A stretch of DNA of 64,000 nt. It comes from Prosapia bicincta (lineage: Eukaryota; Arthropoda; Insecta; Hemiptera; Cercopidae). The stretch spans positions 2,203,501-2,267,500 of the forward strand of contig JBAIZL010000058.1 in assembly GCA_036971475.1 (NCBI GenBank), given 5' to 3'. The notes beneath the pieces are model-generated. The model ran no database searches, was not told where the DNA came from, and saw only the letters and a list, made by a program, of their open reading frames with translations. Both the position numbers and the translations under genes were made by a program. Of the stretch, positions 58,488-64,000 are shown in pieces (within the stretch, counting starts at the first letter, position 1; each line of letters begins with the position of its first letter).

Positions 58488-58548
58488 ATGTGGACCATAT
58501 TTTTACTACTTAGTCTAATCAATGTTCAGTTTGCTCAGTCATCTCAAG
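58488..58548 (+). CDS. candidate first coding exon of a secreted protein (signal peptide)
   Basis: ATG in context cagaaATGTGG encodes MWTIFLLLSLINVQFAQSSQ and one more base before donor CAAG|gtaaat. It has a hydrophobic core of about nine residues and a small-residue cleavage region (QFAQS), a typical secretory signal. The 5' part of the exon would be the unusually G+C-rich stretch 58395-58487. A possible downstream acceptor (ctgtctttccag, 60118) would add only five codons before a stop in that phase, so the rest of the gene is unknown. Confidence 0.35.
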
Positions 58549-58760
58549 GTAAATTCTAATGTGTTTGCACATCAGTCTGAGTTTGTTAAGTGTGTTAAAG
58601 TATTTAAAGTTAAAATAAGAATATTTTACTAGAATGAACATTAAACTTCAAAATTAAAGTAACCATATATTTTACCTTTTAACTAAATACATGCCAAGGG
58701 AATTTTTAACTTTCAAACAATTTTAAATGCCATCTTGTGTATTATTACTATTAAACTTTA

Positions 58761-59730
58761 CTTATTATTACTGAATAAAGTTTATAACCAAATTAATGAC
58801 TTTGTGTATATTTTATAAACTAATGCAGTCTGAGATGAGATTTTTTCTTAGTGATACTTATTATTACTGAATAAAGTTTATAACCAAATTAATGACTTTG
58901 TGTATATTTTATAAACTAATGCAGTCTGAGATGAGATTTTTTCTTAGTGATACTTATTATTACTGAATAAAGTTTATAACCAAATTAATGACTTTGTGTA
59001 TATTTTATAAACTAATGCAGTCTGAGATGAGATTTTTTCTTAGTGATACTTATTATTACTGAATAAAGTTTATAACCAAATTAATGACTTTGTGTATATT
59101 TTATAAACTAATGCAGTCTGAGACGAGATTTTTTCTTAGTGATACTTATTATTACTGAATAAAGTTTATAACCAAATTAACGACTTTGTGTATATTTTAT
59201 AAACTAATGCTGTCTGAGATGAGATTTTTTCTTAGTGATACTTATTATTACTGAATAAAGTTTATAACCAAATTAACGACTTTGTGTATATTTTATAAAC
59301 TAATGCTGTCTGAGATGAGATTTTTTCTTAGTGATACTTATTATTACTGAATAAAGTTTATAACCAAATTAATGACTTTGTGTATATTTTATAAACTAAT
59401 GCAGTCTGAGATGAGATTTTTTCTTAGTGATACTTATTATTACTGAATAAAGTTTATAACCAAATTAATGACTATGTGTATATTTTATAAACTAATGCAG
59501 TCTGAGATGAGATTTTTTCTTAGTGATACTTATTATTACTGAATAAAGTTTATAACCAAATTAATGACTTTGTGTATATTTTATAAACTAATGCAGTCTG
59601 AGATGAGATTTTTTCTTAGTGATACTTATTATTACTGAATAACGTTTATAACCAAATTAATGACTTTGTGTATATTTTATAAACTAATGCAGTCTGAGAT
59701 GAGATTTTTTCTTAGTGATACTTATTATTA
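58761..59730. repeat. 96-bp minisatellite, ten near-identical units
   Basis: cttattattactgaataaag starts units at 58761, 58857, 58953 and so on to 59625, with a partial start at 59721. Only a few single-base variants occur (for example caaattaatg/caaattaacg, ctaatgcagt/ctaatgctgt, gaataaag/gaataacg). The two adjacent units at 59145 and 59241 share two variants. Confidence 0.97.
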
Positions 59731-60226
59731 CAAAATATTACCAATTATTTTTAAAAAAGCAAAAAAATTTAAATAAAATAAAATAAAATGATGAAACTAA
59801 TATTGTATATCTTATTAAAAGTTCATTTTCTACACATTTTTCTTGAAAATATTGGAATAACATCTGTAGATAATTTAAGATAGCCAAGTTATGAAACAGT
59901 TATGTTAGTTTAGTTATACATGTTATTGCATTGTCTCACTAGCCATGCTTGATATTATTTACTTTTTGTGTTGAAAAAGTTTATTTATTAGAACTAAAAC
60001 GACAATCGTCTATGACCATTTTATTGCACTTTTCCAATAATTTCTGGGGTTTTGTCACATTTTCACTAAAAACTACATGATCATCTAATCAAATTTGAAC
60101 TAATCTGTCTTTCCAGAAACAGTTGAATATTAATGAAGAAGAGTCTTCCAGTGTATTCTGAAGTTTGGTTTGATTTTCCTGTTTGCTATCATGTTTTTAT
60201 GATAGCCTCATTTTGACACTACATAG

Positions 60227-63071
60227 CAGTGGCGGCTCGTGAGTGAAAGTTCTGGGGGTTCACAATTTCCGGGGATTTGGGAATATTCCATGTTTCAAAC
60301 AAAACGGGGGCCCTCGGACCTCCCCGGAAAAAATTAAAATATTTAACATTAAGTTATTGTTTTTAAACTATTTTGGTACTACAAATTAATAAAACCCAGA
60401 CACATACTTTAGGCACAACAGTTTAATTCAAGGTAAGTTAAACATTAGTTACAATTCAGACAAGTAGCTGAGCCAAATATAATTTATACTCCCAAATCGC
60501 CCACTCCTGCAGTTGTCACATTTTTGTACAAAAAGTCCATTCTTCTTTCCTTCTTTGTTGCAAATCTTTCAATTACTTGTTCATTGAAGTCTGCTATTCT
60601 TCTTGTCATTTCTTTTTCTAATGTCAGCATTGCCAATGCTGATAGCCGATCTCCATCCATAGTACTTCTTAAAAAGGTTTTTACCCTTTTTAGGCAGGAA
60701 AAGCAGCGTTCGGCTTCTGCTGTAGTCATTGGAATTGTAATTAAAACTTTAATAATTTTACAGTTTCACCAAAACAATCAGCTAAGTTGTTTTCAAGGAG
60801 AAATCCAAGTGAGTTACTTTCTTTACACTTTTAAAATCTTCCCTTCCGTAGATAATTTGAAGTTCTGTCTTTAATTTGTCCTTCTCAATAAACGGAAATG
60901 ACTCTATGGTAGTTTCTAATAGTTTTTCTGGAAACTTATTTTTAAATGTGGCGATATTTGCATTGTCAAACAGGTTTGCTGCTATAAGGTGTCCTGCAAA
61001 TTCAAACTTCTCTTTTATTTGTATAACGATGGCGTCACATACTTCTTTAGCTGCTATATTTCTTGTCATACGTGGATTTTCATATAAACGAGCTCTTTTA
61101 GGTGTGGTTTCTGCTGCTTGTTCTAGTTGGATTTCATCTACACTATTTCTTAATTTTTCTATTTCTCCTTTAAACAAAGATATGGATTCTTTTGCCCAAA
61201 CGGGATCTATATTTCTTTTTTGAAATGAATCATACAAAATCTGGACGTGAGGCATAACTTTAGCGAAAAAATTGAGGCAAAACACAAACTGTTGTTGCAA
61301 CAGCTTTAACCTCAAACCTTGTACCTGATTAACTGTGGCATCTTAAACACTGGTTTCTTCAATTTTTTCAAAGCACAAAATTAAGCTGTCCAAATTTTCG
61401 TGAACAGTAAAAACTAATCTGGAATTATAATTCCATTTAGTAGATGAACCCGAAGGAAGCCTGTTCTTCATAATTTCCTCTAAAATACCAGTCCTTTGAG
61501 AGGAATGACAGAAGAAATTGTTTATCTCTTGTAGGTTGGAAAAAAAATTCTTACTTCTCTGTTTTGTTTAGCAGCTCTCGACATAATTAAGTTAAGTTGA
61601 TGCGCATAACAGTGCACAAAGTGTGCATTTGTGTACTCCGTTTTCACTCGTGCTTGAACACCTGAGTATTGACCGCTCATGGTATTAGCACCATCATAAC
61701 TCTGGGAAATTAACTTTTCATTATTTTCACCAATCACATCAATTAGAACAGTTTTAACACAAGCAGGTTTTTTGTTTGAAGGATTGAGAAATGTCCAAAA
61801 GCGTTCCACTGGAAGCCCATTCTTAAGAGCATAACGGAAAACTACAACCATTTGGGCTTTTGTTGAAACATCAGTAGTCACGTCTGCAATTATGGACACA
61901 TAGTCTGCACTACGAATCTCCTGTAGTATGTTTTGTTGACAAACATAAAACATACACTCTAAAAGAGTATTTGTATTTCTTTAGAGGTCCCCTTAAATAC
62001 AGTAGCAGTTTAAAGGTGTTCCTTCAGAATGTTATCAAGGATAGCAGAAAAACTTACTAAACCCTTGAAAATTCCAGGGTTTTCAGAGTCTAACTTCTCA
62101 TCATGACCACGCAGTGCTAGTTCAAATTCACCACAAAATCTAATACAATCGATTACTTTTGACAAGACATACCTATTTTTTCTAACTTGACCATTTTGCT
62201 TTTCAATGTTTTCTCTAAAAGCCTCGCTTAGTTGTTGCCTCATTTCTGTTCGTCCTAATGTGGAAAGATCAAGACATGCATTACTGTGAGAAATAGATGG
62301 TTCGTGTTTTTTAATTTTTTGAGACAAATGTCCCAAATCAGCAACTCCAGTTTTCGTCCAGCTATTGTCTTTACCTTTCGAAAACAAAAGACAAGGAAAA
62401 CAAAAAAAACTTGTTCAAACTATCACAACCACAAATCCAAGAATTCCTTTCGTACAACTTATTGTTAAATGACCGGCAATACTCACGTCCTTTGACTTTT
62501 TGTTTTTGTGATAAATTTAGTACTGGCTTTGGTCTTCCAAGCTCTTTTATTGAGCATTTTTCTTCTATTGTTAACGATGAAAAATTGTTAATTAATAAGT
62601 ACTGAACTTTATTCATTTTATCTTAAATATTTATCACCACTGCACCACAATTCACACCAATGTAACTCGACACTCAAGGACCAGATAGCACAATGCTTGA
62701 CCAACCGCCAACATGTGTACGGCGTGCCAACGGCAAAGGAAGTGGGAGTTGCTTCAGCTGCCGCTTTCGGCTTCCATCGGGTAACTTCGCCTGAGCTCGG
62801 CTACGTGCTAGCTCTAGTAGTTAGCTCCTTTCTAACTTAAATTAACAGGCCCCCCACCACATAACCCTACTCGCACGCCAACAGAATGGGGTTCACATCG
62901 AGAAGTGAACCAGCCAAGTTGTTCAGGCGGCTTCGATCTAAATTAGCGCCGAAATTCACTATTTCTATTGTATACTACTTTAGTTTTTTGTCAAAGTTTA
63001 TTATTTTTACGGAGTTTAATATTATTCTTGGGGTTCACTGAACCAGTGAACCTATGGACGAGCCGCCCCTG
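60227..63071 (-). mobile_element. hAT element (Tip100 / ZMYM1-like type), 2845 bp
   Basis: Perfect 8-bp TSD ctacatag (60219-60226 and 63072-63079). Ends CAGTGGCGGCTCGT and inverted CAGGGGCGGCTCGT, the CAGNGGCGG form used by Tip100-type hAT elements. The subterminal ends repeat the motif gttcac/gtgaac. The minus-strand transposase spans 62616-60484 and is disrupted by several stops and frameshifts. Confidence 0.93.
60484..62616 (-). pseudogene. hAT transposase, disrupted in several places
   Basis: Order on the minus strand: a zinc-finger-type N-terminus (62616-62371, KGREYCRSFNNKLYERNSWI), a linker (62387-62010, KTGVADLGHLSQKIKKHEPS), the catalytic domain (61953-61522; DYVSIIADVTTDVSTKAQMV, SQSYDGANTMSGQYSGVQ, FVHCYAHQLNLIMSRAAK), the helical insertion (61315-60782) and the dimerisation region (60729-60484; TTAEAERCFSCLKRVKTFLR, LSALAMLTLEKEM). 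Lesions: TAA after KEHL near 62010, a frameshift near 61965, a frameshift near 61525, TAA near 61345 and breaks between 60782 and 60730. The order matches ZMYM1-like (TTF zinc finger, DUF4371, hAT dimerisation) proteins. Confidence 0.9.
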
Positions 63072-63079
63072 CTACATAG

Positions 63080-63204
63080 GTAATTTTCTTGATGCAAAAA
63101 CAGTGCCTAAGGGAATCCTATTGTATTAGGACGAGACTACCACAAAACTGACATTACAGCCAAGGTGTTGTTATATTAGAGGATGTTACAGCCAAGTTCG
63201 ACAG

Positions 63205-63254
<50 letters not shown>

Positions 63255-63399
63255 TTGATATTTAACATTATCCATTGTTTTTCCGTTGCACTGACTTTAT
63301 GAAGTTATATATTACTATGTAAGTAATTTTATCCACCATTAAGCGCAATAATTTTACCTTGAGTGATGAGGCACCTTTCGGTCGTTGACCATTGTCGAA
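63080..63399. other. flank and 3' region of the Penelope-like element
   Basis: Contains an (AT)n microsatellite (about 63205-63250) and the non-coding region after the PLE stop. The element's 3' end was not located. Confidence 0.4.
63205..63250. repeat. (AT)n microsatellite
   Basis: About 23 uninterrupted AT units. Confidence 0.95.
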
Positions 63400-63999
63400 T
63401 CACTGATGTTTCTCTGCTGTGGATGCTCGGTCCGTGAAACCGGTGTTTGTTGACGTTACGCGCACTTTTTCTTGATCTGTGTGTATGATATTTCTATATA
63501 GTATGTCTTCTGTATATGTTGTTTGTAGATTCATTAAGTTGTTGTGTATGTTTTTATAAATGTGGTATTTTTCTAGTGAGTTTAGTTCTATTGGGTTGTT
63601 ATTTATTTCCAGTATGGTTAGATTATTTTCGTAATTTGTTATTTCGTGTTTATGGGATATTAGGTGTGCTGCAACATTTGATACTTTAGAATTTTTGTTT
63701 TTGAATGCTCTATAATGTTCTTCAAATCTTATTTTAAATGTTCTGGTTGTTTTTCCTATGTAAAAAGCGTTACAGTTGTTGCATGTGATTTTGTAAATTC
63801 CTGATAGGTTATGTTTTTCTGAATTTGTTATGTGGTTTGTGTTATTAAGATATTTTATTATTTTGTTGTTTGGTTTGTTAGTTGGAGTGTAGTATTCTTT
63901 GTTGTATATATTTGTTATTTTTTCTATTTTGTTATTGGTGTATTTATATTTTAGGTAGATTTTTTTATTTTTATTATTTTCGTGTTCCGGTTGTAGTGT
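63400..63999 (-). CDS. Penelope-like retroelement, C-terminal GIY-YIG endonuclease (cut by window edge)
   Basis: A minus-strand frame enters from the right edge and is open for 199 codons to TGA at 63402-63400. At residues 65-84 of this fragment it reads LSGIYKITCNNCNAFYIGKT: the GIY and YIG blocks with the C-x-x-C between them that marks Penelope-like elements. Then follow RTFKIRFEEHYRAF (catalytic Arg region), VAAHLISHKHEI and ELNSLEKYHIYKN (catalytic Glu and trailing Asn). The endonuclease nicks target DNA for priming by the upstream reverse transcriptase, which lies outside the window. No stop or frameshift is seen, in contrast to every other element here, so this copy may be young. Confidence 0.92.
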   Translation of the reverse strand, partial: TLQPEHENNKNKKIYLKYKYTNNKIEKITNIYNKEYYTPTNKPNNKIIKYLNNTNHITNSEKHNLSGIYKITCNNCNAFYIGKTTRTFKIRFEEHYRAFKNKNSKVSNVAAHLISHKHEITNYENNLTILEINNNPIELNSLEKYHIYKNIHNNLMNLQTTYTEDILYRNIIHTDQEKVRVTSTNTGFTDRASTAEKHQ

Positions 64000-64000
64000 T

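Noticed and set aside
58405..58530. 42-codon plus-strand frame starting ATGATGGTGCAG
   Set aside because: The neighbouring frame with a signal peptide and a splice donor is the better interpretation; this one ends in TAA before the donor.
60118..60165. Terminal exon KQLNINEEESSSVF after a strong acceptor
   Set aside because: Its phase does not agree with the 58488 exon (which would give a stop after five codons), so no gene can be built from it yet.
60524..61223. Plus-strand frames of 116 and 115 codons in the hAT element
   Set aside because: Antisense to the recognisable hAT transposase segments.
63395..63440. Hammerhead-like ctgatg ... tccgtgaaac on the plus strand near the PLE stop
   Set aside because: It lies antisense to coding sequence and lacks a convincing stem II and cleavage triplet.

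Overview
The window is animal nuclear DNA: about 70% A+T, split genes with GT-AG introns, and a dense mixture of arthropod-type transposons (piggyBac, Tigger/pogo, mariner, hAT, a Sola-like element, non-LTR retrotransposons with RNase H, and a Penelope-like element). An insect, possibly a hemipteran, is the best guess; this is inference from the repeat mix. Nothing prokaryotic was seen: no operons, CRISPR arrays, rRNA or tRNA.

Layout. 1-2741 is a 177-bp satellite array that enters from the left edge. 2742-10090 holds an RNase H relic, a complete 5.4-kb non-LTR retrotransposon (4012-9431) with 13-bp target-site duplications, and an older relic of the same family. 10570-31938 (minus strand) is the main host gene: a complete five-exon copy of URM1, the ubiquitin-like sulfur carrier used for tRNA wobble-uridine thiolation. 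Its 318-bp CDS is spread over 21.4 kb, and the introns carry two decayed piggyBac elements (one with a nested Tigger-like element), a truncated retrotransposon, several foldback elements, a Tigger relic and a Sola-like element. No single reading frame reveals this gene; the exons were found from splice sites and conserved protein blocks.

31939-53000 is mostly repeats: transposase relics (two Tigger, one Tc1/mariner, two mariner), an 81-bp triplication, a 0.95-kb GT-rich minisatellite, MITEs and an RNase H fragment. 53033-58548 contains signs of further host genes. Two minus-strand exons (55823-57751) form the 3' end of an unidentified protein. A tiny start exon plus one internal exon (53033-55398) may begin another. 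A plus-strand exon near 58.5 kb could encode a signal peptide. 58761-59730 is a 96-bp minisatellite of ten near-identical units. 60227-63071 is a complete but mutated hAT element with an 8-bp TSD. 63400-64000 is the C-terminal GIY-YIG endonuclease of a Penelope-like element with an undamaged frame, cut by the window edge.

Nearly every transposase or reverse transcriptase is broken. The informative objects are the URM1 gene, element boundaries supported by TSDs (13 bp, 8 bp, ACAT, TTAA, TA), nested insertions, and several long perfect or near-perfect palindromes.
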